In this document: positions 1-15,000 of the stretch, piece after piece
Position numbering within the stretch: the first letter of the stretch is position 1
Layout: every line of letters begins with the position of its first letter
Program-made: the position numbers and the translations under genes
Notes under the pieces: generated by a model
Databases searched by the model: none
Told to the model about the DNA's origin: nothing
What the model saw: the letters and a program-made list of their open reading frames with translations, nothing else
From: Acidobacteriota bacterium
Lineage (GTDB): Bacteria > Acidobacteriota > Blastocatellia > RBC074
Length of the DNA: 64,000 nt
Assembly: GCA_016196035.1 (NCBI GenBank)
Contig: JACPYM010000054.1
Coordinates: forward strand, 1 to 64,000
Direction of reading: 5' to 3'

Positions 1-3000
1 GCGTTTGGGCGATGCGGTTGGCGCCCTCGCCATTGCTCAGGAGCAAGCGCCAGATGCCGTTGTTCGCGCGCAACACGAAGTCGCTCTTGCCGTCCCCATT
101 GTAATCGGCCATTTGCGCCTGAGCCGCAAAAGCCCCGAAGCCGATCACCAGCGTGTAGCTCCTTGAACCCGTACACGCGCCCTGCGTCGCACTGATCGTG
201 AAGCTGTAGCTCCCCGCCGCCGCCGGATAGCCGAACAGCAAAGCTGCGCTGCTGAAAAAGCTCACCCCCGGCGGCAGGCTGCCCGCTGTCAGCGCGTAGC
301 TGTAACTCCCCGCAGGTGTGGCGGTGACCGCATTGTTGTAAAGCCGCCCGACACTGCCGTTGGGCAGATCGGGCAACGTGATCGTCGGGCAAGTGCCGCT
401 GCCAATCGTAATCGAGTAAGACTTGTTGCCCGTGCAACTGCCAAACCCGGTGGCCGCCACCGTAAAGTTCGCGGTGCCATTCGTGGTTGGCGTCCCGCTC
501 AGCACACCCGTCGCCGCATTCAGCGACAAGCCGGCCGGCAACGCGCCGCTCGTCACGGCATAGGTGTAACTGCCGCCCGCCGGACTGGCGGAGAAAGTTT
601 GGCTGTAAGCCGTGCCGATTGCGCCATTCGGCAAACTGGCGGGCGCCAGCGTGACCGTCGGACAGTTGATGGTCAACGCATAGGTTTGCGTCGAAAGGCA
701 ACCGTTGGGGGTTTGCACTTTGACAATGAACGTCGCAGTGCCCGTCACCGTCGGCAGGCCGCTGATGACACCCGTCGTCGAACTCAAGAGCAACCCGCTC
801 GGCAGATTCCCTTGCGCCAGCGAGAAGGTGTAGTTGCCGGGCGGTGTAACAGTCAGTGTTTGCGTGTAAGGGATGCCCGCGTTCCCCGCAGGTAAGGGCG
901 AGCTTGTCGTGAAGGTCACGCCTGTACAGCCGATGGTCACAGTGTAACTGCGGCTGCCCGCACAAGTGCCGGCGGCGGCTCTGATCGTGAAGGTGAAAGT
1001 ACCTGTGGTGGTCGGCGTGCCCGTGATCGCGCCGGTCGCCGCATTGAGCGTCAAACCGCCCGGCAGCGCGCCGCTGCTCACCGTGTAGCCGTAGCTGCCC
1101 GCCGGCGCAGCCGCAACCGTCTGACTGTATGCCGCCCCGACAGTTCCGTTCGGCAACGTGGCCGGATCAAGCGTGATCGGCGTGCAATCAACTATCAATA
1201 CGTAATCCCGGAATCCGCTACAGGCGCCAAAGCCCGTCGCCGTGACGCGAAAATTGAACGTCCCGCCCTGCGCCGGCGCGCCGCTCAGCAAACCGCCAGC
1301 GCTGAGCGTCAACCCCGCTGGCAACGCCCCCGTGGTCACCGCAAAGGAATAACTCGCGCCCGTCGGTGCCCCGCTCAGCGCTTGATTGTAAGCCGTATTG
1401 ACGGTGGCGTTCGGCAACGTCGCCGGATTCACCGTGATGGTCGGACAGGTGATTGCCAGTGTGTATTCGCGCGCCCCTGTGCAACTGCCAAAGCCTGTTG
1501 CCGTAGCGGTGAACGTGAAACTGCCGCTGGTCGTCGGCGTGCCGGTCAACGCGCCACTTGCTGCCAGCGACAAGCCCGGCGGCAAGCTGCCTCCGGTGAC
1601 GGCGAATGTGTAACTGCCTCCGGCTGGTGAGGCCGTCAGCGTTTGGTTATAAGCCACGCTGGCCGTGCCGCCCGGCAACGCCGACAGCGTAATGGCTGGG
1701 CAGGTCGTCGTCAGTCTGTATTGACGGCTGCCCGTGCAATTGCCCCAGCCCGTCGCCGTCACCGTAAAGGTGAAGACACCGACCAAGTTCGTTGTCCCGC
1801 TGAGCACGCCGTTGGTGTTGAGCGTTAAACCGGTCGGCAACGCGCCCGCTGTCACGGCGTAACTGTACGTCGTACCGGCCGGCAACGCCGAGATCGTTTG
1901 GCTATACGCCACGCCTGCCTGTCCGCTCAGGTCGGTCGGTTGCGCAGCGCTGGTGGGATTGAGCGTGATCGCCGGGCAGGCAATGACCAGCGTGTAATTC
2001 GCCGTGCCCATACAGTTGTTGGCGTCGGTGGCCTTGACCGTCAGCGGGAACGTTCCGGCTTGGGTCGGCGTACCGCTCAAGCTGCCGTTTGCCGCGAGCG
2101 TCAAGCCTGGCGGCAATGTGCTCACGGTTGAAAACGTGGTCGCGCCGATGCCGCCCGCTTGCGTAAACGTCTGACTGAACGCCACGCTCGCCGTACCCGT
2201 CGTCACGGCGGGCGGCGTCACGGTGATCGTCGGGCAATTGATCGTCAACGTGTAATTCGACGAACCCGCGCAACCGCCGCTGCTGTTGGCCGCGACGGTG
2301 ATGACGAACACGCCGGTTTGCGTCGGCGTCCCCGACAGCAGGCCGCCGGAAGACAGCGTCAGGCCAGCCGGCAACGGCGAACTCGTGGTGAAAGTCGAAC
2401 CCGGCGTGCCGCCCGTTTGCGTGAAGGTCTGGCTGAACGCCGCGCCCGCCGTGCCCGTGTTGATGCCGGGCAGGTTCACGGTGATCGTCGGGCAACCGAA
2501 AGACAGCGTGTAATTGGTCATCCCCGTACAACCGTTCGAGTCGGTCACTTTGATCGTGAGCGGAAATGAACCGGTTTGCGTGGTCGTGCCGGCAAGCAAG
2601 CCACTCGCATTGAGCGTGATGCCAGTCGGCAAGGCGCTCGCGGTTGAGAACGTCACCGCGCCGATGCCGCCCGCTTGCGTGAATTGCTGGCTATACCCGA
2701 CGCCGGGATTGCCACTCGCAATCGAAACCGGCCCAACCGTAAGCGCCTGGCAATTGACGTTGAGGCGAATGGTGAAATCCGTCATCGAGCCGCAATTGTC
2801 CGTCGCGCGGATGGTGATGTCGTGCGCACCCATCGGCCCGGCGGCGGTGATGGAAACGACGCCTGACGTATTGACCGCCGGCGCGTTGTTCAAGGCAGGC
2901 GAGACGCTTTGCACAGAGTACGACACGCTGCCGTTGTCGGTCGCGGCAGTGGGCGTGATCGTCAGCGCATTGCCTGCCGTCACCGCTTGCGGCGTGATGT

Positions 3001-6000
3001 AGTTCAACACCGGCGCACTGTTCGCCGTCACTGTGACGTTGAGCGTCGCCGTTGTCATCGCGTTGCTGTTGTCGGTGACGAGCAGCGTGAAGCTCGCATT
3101 GGTCGCCGTACAAGTCGCCACAATGTCCGCCGTGATGGTGCCGCTCGTGTTGACGAGGTTCGAGACCGTCACGCCATTGACGGTCGCCGTGCCGTTGCCA
3201 TTGACCTTGACGGGCAGCGAACCCGCGCTTTGATCAATGTCGCTGACCGTCGCGATGGTCGAGTTCGAGACCGGACTGCCCTGCTGCCGTGCGTTAGCGA
3301 CCGCATTGATCGTGGGCGCGGTGTTGACCGTCAGCGTGAAGCTCTGCTGCACCGTCGCATTGCAATTGTCCGTCACCGTCACCGTGATCGTGTACGTCCC
3401 CGATGGCCCGGCGTTCATAACCGTCAACGCCCCGGTTGCCGTGTTGCCGGTGAATGTGCCGGTGAACGTATTTGGTGAAGCCGTCGCCGTCACGCTTTGA
3501 ATTGAGCCGTTGTCCAGTGGCGCGGCATTCGGCGTCACTGTCACGGTGCCGCCCACCGCGACGCCCGTGTTGGCATACGTCCCGACGCTCGGCGGAGTAT
3601 TGGACGTGACCGTGACGATGAAATTGGCCGTCGCCATTGCGCCGTTGCCGTCCGTCGCCGTCAGCACGACCGTGTTGTTGCCCGGCGTGGCATTGCACAA
3701 AGCTGTAACTGTCGCCGTGACGGTGCCGCCGCTGTTGTTGATGCTCGTCACCGTGATGCCTGTCGGCACAGTCGTTGGGATGACGGTGACGCTGCCCGCC
3801 GCCGTGAGGTCATCGCTGACGATGGCAATCGTCGCCGTGCTGCCCGCCGTGCCTTGTTGGCGCGTGACGGTTGCGCCTGCGGAGATCGTCGGCGGCAGGT
3901 TTGCGCCTGTGCCTTGAAGCGAGAAGTTATACGGGCCTTCGTCGCAATCGTCGTTTTCAATCGTGACGGTCGCCGTGCGTGTGCCGACGCCGCTCGGATC
4001 GAAGATGATGGTGAAAGTCGTCGTGCCATTGGTCACGGCGACCGGCGAGGTCGGTTGCACGCTGACCGTGAAGTCGCTGGCGTGCGTGCCGCTGATGGCG
4101 ACTTTTGGTGTACCGCTGAGCAGCAGTTGCCGCGTGCCGGTGTTGGCAATCGTGAAGGTGTGCGTGACGCTGCCGCTCGCCACGTTCGCGCTGCCGAAAT
4201 CGGTATCGTCCGTCGCGCTGGGCGTGCTGTCGCCGTCCGCGATGGAAGTGCTGTTGCCACGCACGTCAATTTCCGGCGCCAGGAAGACCGCGCAGGTCGT
4301 GCCCGTCGTCACGCCGCCCGGCGTCACCCAATTCGAAGTCGCGCCGCTGAGCGCGAAGTTGTTGAGCGTGCCGGTGAATCCGTTGGGGCCGGAGTCGGTG
4401 AGCGTATTGATGCCGGTGTTGGTGGTGCCCGCGAGACCCTGGTTGAATTTGTAGTACGCGACCAGACCGGTCTCATTGGTCATCAGTTCGCAGTTCATGT
4501 GCGCCTGAATTTCGTCCTGACAGAGAGCCCGGTTCCAGAGGCGGAATTCGTCCATCTGGCCCTGGAAAAAGTAGGGATCAAACCCGAGGCCGAGCAGCAG
4601 CGCGGAGGTGCTGGCAGAGAGAGCGCCGGTCGCCGCGTGCGAGTCTACCAGGACGCCATCCACATACAGCTTGGTGCTGCTGCCATCGTAGGTGCCAGCG
4701 AGATGATGCCAGGCGCCAGCGGTCAAAGGGGTCGAACTTTGAACGGCTCCATAAACAGAAATCTGCCATCTGGGATACAGATTGCCGCCCACAATCAACT
4801 GGCAGCTTTCGTTGTCGGCCACGCGGGCAAAAGCGCCGCTGCCCGTTTGCGGTCGCACCCATGCCTCCATCGTGATGGCATTACTGGGGTGCAAGGCCGC
4901 CGCATACGGAACCGACACATAATCATTCGCGCCATCGAAATCCAATGCCGCGCCCAGCGCCGACCCATTGCTCGTGACCGGCGCGCCGCAGCCCGCCGTT
5001 GGTGTATTCAACGCCGTGCAAGTCGCCGGGTCGGGCGCATTCGCCCCGCTCGTCGGATCAACCGAAACCTTGTTCGTCACGCTGCCCGTCGCCGTCGGAC
5101 ACACGACGACGCTGAGCGTGCTGGTGCCAGTGGTCGCCGCAATCGTCCCGCTGAAATTGCAAGTGATCGTGCCGACGTTCGGATTGCCCGAAGACGGCGT
5201 ACACGTCCAGCCCGAACCCGACGCGCTGATGAGCTTCATCCCAGCGGGGATGGCGTCTTTGACTTGCGCAGTTGTGGCCGCCGCGCCGCCGCTGTTGCTG
5301 ACGGTGATCGTGTAGGTCGAGTTTTGCCCGACCACCAACGCGGGCGCAGGCTGACTCTTGCTGACCGACAGCACAGGCACCGCCGCCACGACGATGTTGA
5401 ACGTGGTGTTGGCCGAAAGCATCGGCGAGCCATCATCCGTCGCCGTAACCTTGACCATCAACGTGCCCGCATCGGCGTTTGTCGGCGTGCCGGAAAAGGT
5501 GCGCGTGCCCGGCGTAAAGGTCAGCCACGCGGGCAGCGCGCTGCCGTCTGATTTCGTCGCGGTGTAAGTGAACGTCGTCGGCACATCCACATCGGCAAAC
5601 GTATTTGCCGCAAAGGTGAAATTGAACGCGCTGTTGGCCGTGGCGTTCTGATTCGGAATCGTGTTGGCGACGGTGGGCGCTTCGTTGACGTTGGTGATGT
5701 AAACCGTGAGCGGCGTTTCGTAAGTCAGGCCGCCAGCGTCGGTGACTTTGACGCGGATGCTGCACGTGGGCTTGGTTTCATAATCATAAACCGCGTTCGA
5801 TTTCAGTGTATTGCCCACGATAGTGAAACTGTTGTTGTCGGTGCTGCCTGTGCCGGTCACGAGCGCGAAAGTGAACGTATCGCCCGGATCAGGATCAGTC
5901 GCCGTGAGCGTGCCGACGGTCGTATTCACAGCGGAATTCTCAGCGATGCTGAGCGTCGTGCCCACCGGTATGGCCGACATGCGCAACCGATCCATCACGA

Positions 6001-9000
6001 CGCCGCTGCCGCCAAAGGTGTAGGTGAACAGGTTTGCCATATTGCTGACGACGTTCCCGGTCTGCGTGCCGCGTCCGGTGACTTGCGTCGCGCCGCTGCC
6101 GATGCTGGCGGCGTTGAGATCGGCGGCCAACAAGCCGCCTGGCGCAAAGTTGTCATATTGCGCAGCGGTCAGAATCCAGACGGTGATGGACGAATTGGCA
6201 TACGCAAAGCGGTACATATACGTCGTGTTCGGATCAAGCGCGCTGGGCGTCAGGTTGACGAAGCTCGCTCCGCCTTGCAACGCCACGACCGGCACCGTGC
6301 CGCCATTGCTGTCGTTGCTCGGCGCGAGCGCGATGGTGTACGCCTGATTATTGGAGCCGCCAAGGCCGAACATTTGCACTGGCCCCGCAACCGGACGGCG
6401 AAACAGGAAATCACCCGTAATCGGCCCTGCCGCCAGCAGGTTCGCGCTGAAGTTGCGGCTGCCGGAACCGCCATTCCAAGCGCCGCCCACCGTGTCCAGA
6501 TTGCTGAAGCTCAGACTTGTCGGCGTATAGCTGCCACTGCTCCAAGCCGTCGAGAAGCCCGTGCCGCCATTACCGGAGAGCGTCCCGGCACTGTTGCCGT
6601 AGTTGAAATCTTCGGTGATGAGCAATGGCCCATTGATCGCCGTCGGGGCGGAATTCATGCCCGTGCCTTGAATGGCGAAGTCATAAGGATTGCGTGGGCA
6701 ATCGTCATTGGCGATATTGATGGTCGCCGTGCGCACACTTACGGCGCTGGGATCGAAGGTGACGGTGAACGTCGTCGAGCCGTTGATCGCGATGGTCGCC
6801 GGGAAGGTGGGCAAACCGCCCAGTGTGAACTCGGCGGCATTGGTCCCGCTCACGGTGATGCCGGTGACGGTCAGTGACGCCGTGCCGTTGTTTTCAATGG
6901 TGAAGGTGCGCGTGATCGCGCCGTTCGTATAACTGACGCTGCCAAAATCAGTGTGATCCGCCGTGTCCGGCATCGTATCGCCATCCGTGATGGAAACGCT
7001 GTTGCCTTTGACGTTCGCCAGCGGTGCGCCCGGCGGTGTGCCGCCCGGCGTGAAAATGAAGTTGGGGCCGAAGCAGGATTTCTCCGCCAGTCCCGTGGCC
7101 GTCGCGTCCAGGCTGGGATACGTCAGCGAAGCCACGCCATTGTTGATCTTGCCGCGCACAAACGTGACGATTGGATCAGTCGCCACGGTTGTCACAGCGT
7201 GTAGAAAGGCATCATTGCCGCCGCCATTGAAGACCACGGCGCCGATGCGATAGGTGCCCGCACCCAGCACGATGGGCGTGATCGCCACATAACGATAGCC
7301 GTTGGTCAACGTGGCGGTTGTGCTTGATGCCACGGTGCCAGAAGCCAGCAGCGTGCCGCACAAATTGAAGATGCCGACATTGTGTGCCGTCGCCAGTCCG
7401 TCATTGCCTACGTCGTAAAAGCCCAGGCTACTGACCGTGATGGCTTGGTTGGTGGTGAATTCATAACCAACGGTGAAGCCTTGATTGTTAAAGACGAACG
7501 GCGAACCACCCGTGAGTGCAGTCACGGCGGCCTGTACCGATGTGGTGAACATCAGGTCGCTGCCATTGCGGCTGCCGACGCTGTTCGTGCCGGTGACGCG
7601 GAAGTGATAGGTCGTCCCCTGCATCAAGCCGGTCAGATTCGCGCTGACGGTTTGACCGGTCGTGCCGTTGTTCGGTGACAAGGTAATACTGGCCGTACTG
7701 CCGTAACTGGTGTTCAAGCCGTATTCAAATTGCGCCGTCGTCACCGCGCCGCCGGGATTGACGGTGGCATTGAGCGTCGCGGTCGTGGACATCACGCTCG
7801 TCGCGGCGCTGGTGGTCACGCCCGGCGGTTCGTTGATGGGCGTGCCCACGGTGCTTGCGCCGAAGGTGAGGTTGTCGTAGCTGGGCCCGCCGCTGAATTT
7901 CGCAAGGCGCACGGATTTGGCCGTACCGGTGAAGGTCACGCTGCCAGTGATGTTGCCATTCAGATTGTAGCTTTGACTCGCCAATTGCGTGCCAGTGGCG
8001 TTCTCACCATCAAAAATGGCGATATTGAAGCCGATGGCGACGTTGATGGCATCAACCGCAAAACCAGTCGTAAAGCCGTTGGGTACGCTGATGACTGGAT
8101 TACTGTTGCCGTCGAGCACGCCACCACTGGCGGCGTTGGTGGTATTGAAGGAAATGCCGGAGTTCGTGCCCGTGTTCCCTGCCGCATCTGTGCCGCCGTT
8201 GTAATAGTTGCCAAGCGCGCCGCTGGCCGTGTGGAAGCCGATAGTCGTGGTGGGAATCGTCACGGCGATGGTTTTGGTTCCGGCACTGGCAAACGTGCCA
8301 TCTTCGTCCGTCAACGAAACTGTTATCGCTTTGTCGCCGCCCGTGGTGTAAAGGTGCGTCTTGCTGGTGCTGGCCGGATTGCCGCTGAACGGCTCAGTCA
8401 CACCGTCGCCCCAGTTGATGCTGTAGCTCGTCACCGTGTCCGTGCCCGGATCGGTGATCGCGCCCAGATTCAACGTGTAGCTCGCATTCACTACAACACT
8501 GCTGTTGCCAGTCAGCGCAATTGTCGGCGCGACGTTGTTGACGTCGAACGTAAAGGTTGTCGTGCTGCTCAAAGCAGGCGTGCCGTTGTCGGTGGCGGTG
8601 ATGGTCACCGTCGTTGGGCCAGCCGGGCCATCGGGTGGCGTGTAACTCCAACTCCAGGTGCCTGCGCCATTGTTCGGCGTGACGGTGCCGACGCTGGCCG
8701 TGAGGGTGGCGGTGGCGTTGCCATCGGGGTCGCTAAAGGTGCCGGTGTTGCTCGCCAGGCTGCCTTCGTTGGCGGTGACGGTGGCGTTGTCGCGCGCGAC
8801 GGTTGGCGCGGTGTTTAAGGCGACGCCGCCGCGCACGGGGAAATCAAACGGGTTCTCGACCGGATCGCCGACGACGGCCAATTGCAAGGTCGCGGTGCGG
8901 ATGCCGGTCGTGGCACCGCGATTCCAGGTCACGGTAAACGTGGTCGTGCCGCCGGGATCAAGGCAGGAAGGCAAACCGCTGGTGTTGGCCGTGAAATCGC

Positions 9001-12000
9001 CGGGATTCGTGCCAGTGAAGGTGACCGCCCCGAACGCCAGCGGGGCGCTACCGGCGTTGCGCAGCGTGAAGGTGCGGGTCGCGGTCACGGTGCCGAAGTC
9101 CACGTTGGTCGCTTGGCCATCGGTGACTTCGGGGTCGGTGATCAGCGTGCCGTTGTGCAGTTCGACATCGCCATAAGCGATCTGCGCAAGCGCCTGTGCG
9201 CCCAAGCGGACGCCGTCACCGCTGTTCCAAAGCTCCTGCACCTCGGTGGAAGTCAGCGGGCGGTTCCAGAACGCGAGGTCGTCATGTTCGCCGCCGAACA
9301 GTTGCGTCACCATCCCCGAGTCAAACGTGCCGGCGGGGAAGCTGCCCGAAGTGGAACTGATGGAACCGCCGCCGCCGGTGCCCGTCCAGTAAGTCGCCGT
9401 GAGCGTTGCTTGGTTCACGGTGATCACGCGCAGGTCCCAGATGGCCGTGAAGTAGTCTATGCCGCCGCTGAGGATGAGCCTTCCCCCGGCCGTCGCGCCA
9501 CTGCTCACCAGTACGGCGGGAACGTTGAGGTTGGCGGTGTCGGAAATCGTCCACGAAGTGTTCGGCGCCCCGCTGTTCGAGGTTGAATTGCCGAGCAGCA
9601 TGCCACCGCCGGAGCCGAGAATCTTGCGCGTCCAGACGGCGACGCTGAAAGAGTTGGTCCCAAAGGTCAGCTCCGCAGGCTTGCAGAGACTGCATCCCCC
9701 TGTGGTGTAGCTGCCGAATTTGCCGCCGGGGTTGCCTGGCGTGCCGCCGACGCCGTGGTTGCCGTGGCCCGAGGTGTCGTTGGGACTGGTTTCAAAGGGA
9801 TAGTAGCCGATCAAGCCCGCCTTCAGCCCCGCCGAGGCATCCGGCGTGTTGACCACGGTGAGACTCACCGTGGCTTCGGCGCTGTCCACCGTGCCGTCGT
9901 TGACCTTGAATTTGAAGCTGTCCGCCCCGGTGTAATTCGCGTTTGGCGTGTAAGTCACATTCGGCGCGGTGCCAGTGAGCACGCCGTTCGCGGGATTTTG
10001 CGTCACCGTGTAGGTGAGCACCGTGCCCGCGTCGGCATCCGATCCTGTGAGCGTGATGGAGACAACCGTGTTGATGTTCGTTCTCTTGCTCTGTGCATTG
10101 GCGACGGGCGGGGTGTTGGCGTTCGCCACCGCAATCTGCACCGCTGTACTGGTGTAATTGGTGGTAAACGTCAGCCCGGAAACAGGCGGAATCGTCACAC
10201 TGGCGAACGTGCCCGTGCGGCTGGCGAAAGTCATCACCGTATAGGTCTGGCCTGCCGTGGGCGTGAACGCGCCCCAATTCACCACGAGCTTCGCATTGGT
10301 CAGCGTGGCGTTGTTGCTCACCGCCAGCCAGTCATAGCCCGTGCCTTGCACCGTGCCGTTGATTTCGCAGTTATAGGTACCGCTGCCGAGATCGAGATCG
10401 CCCGTCACCGTAAGCTTGCCGGGTGAGAGGCCAGGCTCGATGCTGGCGGTGGCGCTGTTGGTCAGCGTGCCGCTCTGCACGATAGTTCCCTTGCCCTTGA
10501 TGGTCGCGTTGTTGGTCAGCGTGCCGCCCGCATTTATGTTGAGGAAGTTATCTGAGTTGCCCAGCGTGATCGTGCCGCCATTGGTGAACATGCCGCCACT
10601 CAGCACGGTGAAATTGCAGGTCGCGGGCATCGAAAGCTGCCCTGTCGAGTAGTTGGTAAACAGCCCCGCTGTTTTGGCGATGCGGCTGACCAGCGAGCCG
10701 TAGTTGTTGACGGTCGAGTTGACGCCGAAAGTGAGTTGCGAACCATTGCCGCCGTCGGTGATCACGCCCGTCGCGTTGTTGTTGACCGTGCTTTGCCAGG
10801 TGCTGGGTGTGCCGGTGTTCATCGTACCGTCGTTGTTGATGGTACTGCCTGCGTTCATGGCTTCCGCGCAGGACGGGCAAGAGTACGAACCGCCCGACTT
10901 GATATTCAGCATGCCGCCCGAATTATTGGTCATGAAATAGGCGGTGTAGCTGCCATAAATATCCATCGTCCCGGCGTTGGTGATACGTCCTTGGCTGAGC
11001 GAACCGCTGGCATTGACCGTCAACATCGCCCCGGCATTGATGGTGATGAAGGTATTGAGGCTGGGACTCAGGGCTTTCGCACTATTGACGGTCAAGGAAG
11101 TGCCGGACGGAAACGCAATCGTCACGTCGTTCATCACGCAATTGGCCGCGATGATGACGGCGTCCCCGCTGGCTAACAGCGCCGTGGTGGGCACGACGCC
11201 GGTGCTCCAATTCGACGCGACAGCCCAATCCGTGTTGGTCGTGCCGTTGAAGGTGTAGACAGCCGGAGCCTTGCCCGTCAGCGCAAAGTCGTAATTGCTC
11301 TCATCGCAATCGTCATTGACGATGTTGATCGTCGCCGTGCGCGTGCCGCCTGCTGTGGGCGTGAAGGTGACATTGAAAGTCGTGCTGCCGCTGGCTGCCA
11401 CAGTCGCGGGCAGCGTGATGCCGGAACACACGAATTCACCGGCATTCGTCCCACTGAATGAAATGGCCGAAACCGTCAGTGGCCCACTGCCCGTGTTCTC
11501 AATCGTGAAGCTCTTGCTGACGCCCACGCCGACGGGCGTCGTGCCGAAATCGGTGTTGTTCGTGGCGCTGGTCGCCGTCGTGCCATCAGGGATGTTGTTG
11601 CCGTTGCCTTTGAGGTTGATGTCGGGAATGTTCGTGACGTAAGCCGAAGCCGTCTGCGTAATGCCTGCGCCGCTCGTCCAGTTGCTGCTCGTGCCCGTGA
11701 GCGCGAAGTTCGTCAGCGTGCCGGTTTCCAGCGTGTTGTCCGCCGTGTCGGTCAACGAAATCACGCCTGCATTCGTGCCATCCGCCGTGCCCTGATTGAA
11801 TTTGTAATAGGCGATCAGGCAATTCGGCATGCTGGCGATTTCAGTGTTCATGAACGTCTGAATCTCGCTTTGCGTGCGCGCACTCGCCCAGATGCGAAAC
11901 TCGTCAATCGTGCCGTGGAAGGGCCTGCCACTTCCTTCCCAATAACCGATCAGGAACGGGCTGGTGTTGTTGGCCGGCCCGGTCACCGTCCCCGAAGTTT

Positions 12001-15000
12001 GCGAGACCCCGTTTTTATAAAGCGTGCCCGTCGTGCCGTCGAAAGTCAGCGCCACGTGTGTCCAGGTGTTTTCGCTGATGTTGCCGAGCGGGCTGGTAAG
12101 CTGCGTGCCGCCGATGCGCGCGCAGAGCCGCCAGGCTGCCGCCGAGTTGTCTTGCAACCACATCACCAGGTTGTTGCTGTTCTTGCTGAAGACCGTGGGG
12201 AACTGCTCGCCCGTGGGCTGGACATAAATCCAAGTCTCGACCGTGAAGGCTGAAATCAACGGCATGTTGCCGCTGTGCGGAATGGTGACGTAATCATTGC
12301 TGCCGTCGAAATTCAACGCCTCGCCCGGCGCATTGGCAACCGCGCTGGTTACTGGCGCGCCGCAACCCGCGCTCGGCGTATTCAATGCCGTACACGTCGT
12401 TGGGTCAGGCGCGCCCGTGCCGCCCGCCGGTTCGACTGAAACTTTGTTGGTCTTCACGCCGGCTGAGGTCGGACACGCGATCACGCTGATTGTGCTCGTA
12501 CCGCCGCCCGTCGCAATCGAACCGGCGAAAGTGCAAGTGATCGTACCCACGGGCGAATTGCCGGAGCTTGGATTGCACGTCCAGCCCGTGCCCGTCGCAC
12601 TGACGAGTTTCATGCCGACAGGCAGTGCATCTTTGACCGTAGCCGCAGTCGCCGCCGCATTGCCGTTGTTGGTGACCGTGATCGTATAGGTCGCGTTTTG
12701 GTTATAGGTCAGCGCCGGATTGCTCTTGCTCACCGATAGGTTGGGCGAATTGGGAATCGAACTGCTGACCGGCGCGGCGCATCCGGCGGGCGTGTTGGCC
12801 GCCGTGCAAGTGGTCGGCGTGGGCGGATTCGCGCCGCCCGACTGATCTACCGAAGCGTAGTTGATGACCGTGTTGCCGCCATACGGCGCGGTCGGTTTGA
12901 CGACGACGCTGATCGTGCTGGTGCCGCCGCCCGTGGCGATGGAGCCGCCGCTGAAGTTGCAAGTGATCGTGCCGACGGGCGTGGCGGTCGCGCCGCTCGG
13001 CGTACACGTCCAATTCGTGCCCGTCGCGCTGACCAGATCGAGGCCGATGGGCAAGCCGTCTTTGACCGTTGCGGTCGTCGCCGCCGCGCTGCCGTTGTTG
13101 GTCACAGTCAGCGTGTAGGTTGAATTCGCGCCTGCCACCAATGAAGGCGAGGGCGCGCTTTTCGCCAGCGTCAAACTGGGCGAGGCGGCGCAAGCCGAAA
13201 CCGTCGCCATCGCCGAAGTCGCCACGAGGTTGGTGTTGATCGTATCGGTGTAACTGGCCGCGCTGCCCGCGCACGTCACCTGTGTCTGGTAGCAGAACTG
13301 CACCGGCGTGCTGTTGGTAAAGGTCAGCGTCGCCTTGGGCGCAACGTTGTCATCCCAGGCGACCGTGGCGACGGGCGTCTCATCAATTTGCAGCCGCAGG
13401 TTGCGAATGGACGAAGAGACCGACGAGATGTCAATCAGGCCCGAACCGCCGACGGCTTCGACCGGGCCGAAGACCGTCGCGCCCGTGTCAACATTGATCA
13501 GCGAAACCTGCAACGAAGTGAACTCGACGCCCGAAGTCAGGTTGATGTCGGACAAAATCACCTTGTCCCAGGTCGCGGCGACTTGCGAACCCGAACCGCA
13601 GTAGAAGCTGTCAATGTTGACCGTCGCGGTCGTTGCGGCGCGCGTCGAAGGCGAGATGCCTGAGATCGGATTCCACGACCGCAACACCGCCGCGTCGCCA
13701 TACGAGTAAACCGACACGCCATCCGTGCCCAGGCCGTATGGCCGATTGGCGTCCACGGTGTAGCCGCTGGTGAACCCAGCGCCGGTGCAGGGCAATTGCG
13801 TTGACCAATCAAAGCAACTCAGCTTGTTGAAGTCAGCGTAATTTGGAAAGAAGACACGGCTGCCCAGATAGACATCCGCATTGGCATTGATGCCTGGATA
13901 CATCCCGTGGACGCCGCCCAGATTGACGACGGTCGGGTTGCTGCTGTTGAGGTCGTAACAAGTGGCGTTGGTGTTGCGGCCCGCGATACAGATGCCCGTG
14001 ACCGCGCCACCCGCGCTCAAGCGCGGGAAAAGATTGCTGCCTTCGCTCGCCGGCGTTGCCGGTGTGAGGACGGTGGGCAGCGCGGGCCAGCCCGTGCAAG
14101 TGGTATTCGTCGCCACGTCAAAGCAGGTCAGCTTGCGCTCGTAGTTGGCGATGTAAAGTTTCGAGCCGACCGCAAAGATGTCGTCGCCAAAGTTGTTCCA
14201 TTGCCCTGCCGCGCCACGCGCGGGCAGGCCCAGGTTCACCGGCGTAAAACCGGCGCAGTTGTTGAGGCTGTTGCCGGGATCGAAACAGCGCAATTCGCCG
14301 CTCTGATTGAGCGTAAACAATTTGCCGCTGGCAACCGTCAGCACCGCACTCTTGCCCGTCGTCGCGGCGCTCTGCCCGCAGGTGCTATCGGTCGTGGCGT
14401 CCCAGCAATAAATGCGATCCAGCCCAGGCGCGCCGCAACATTGCTGATCGTAGGAGTCGGGATTCATATACACGCGATTGCCGATAGCAATGGTGTAATT
14501 GTTCGTGCCGGTAAGAATGCCGGAAGATTTGGGATAGCCGGTGCAAGGCGCAGAGGTGTTCAAGTCATAGCACCAAACCTGCGCCGGATTGACGTGATGG
14601 TTGACCCCGATCACTTTGCCGTTGGCCGTGACTGCCGGATTGAATCCATCGCCCGTCCCGCTCAGGTTGATATTGCCACCGAGCGGACGCGGGAAAGCCT
14701 GCGCCACGCCCTTGGCATTCTTCGCCAACAGCGCGTTGGTGAAATTGAGCGCGGTCGCATTGGGCTGGCTCGAAGTCCAGTTGCTGCCCGGCGTCTGCAC
14801 ACTGCCCGCCACCAGCGTCTGCCCGCTGTTCCACGTATCGTTGAGCGTCACGTTCGCCAACGGCACATCACCGCTGGTCAGGTCGTAATTGATCTTCCAG
14901 TTGATTGTCGCCGTGCCGGTGCCCGACGGCGGCGTCGCGCCTGCCACGCCACTCTTCGTCACGGTTTCGGTATTGCCCCCGAAAACCGCTGCCCAGACCG

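Noticed and set aside
1-2750. Tandem DNA repeat as an assembly artefact
   Set aside because: The ten He_PIG repeats differ clearly in sequence, so they are true protein repeats.
3854-5551. A 565-codon plus-strand open frame rich in Arg, His and Ala
   Set aside because: It lies antisense to the giant secreted-protein gene, has no domain logic and an Arg-heavy composition, and is explained by the GC bias of the coding strand opposite.
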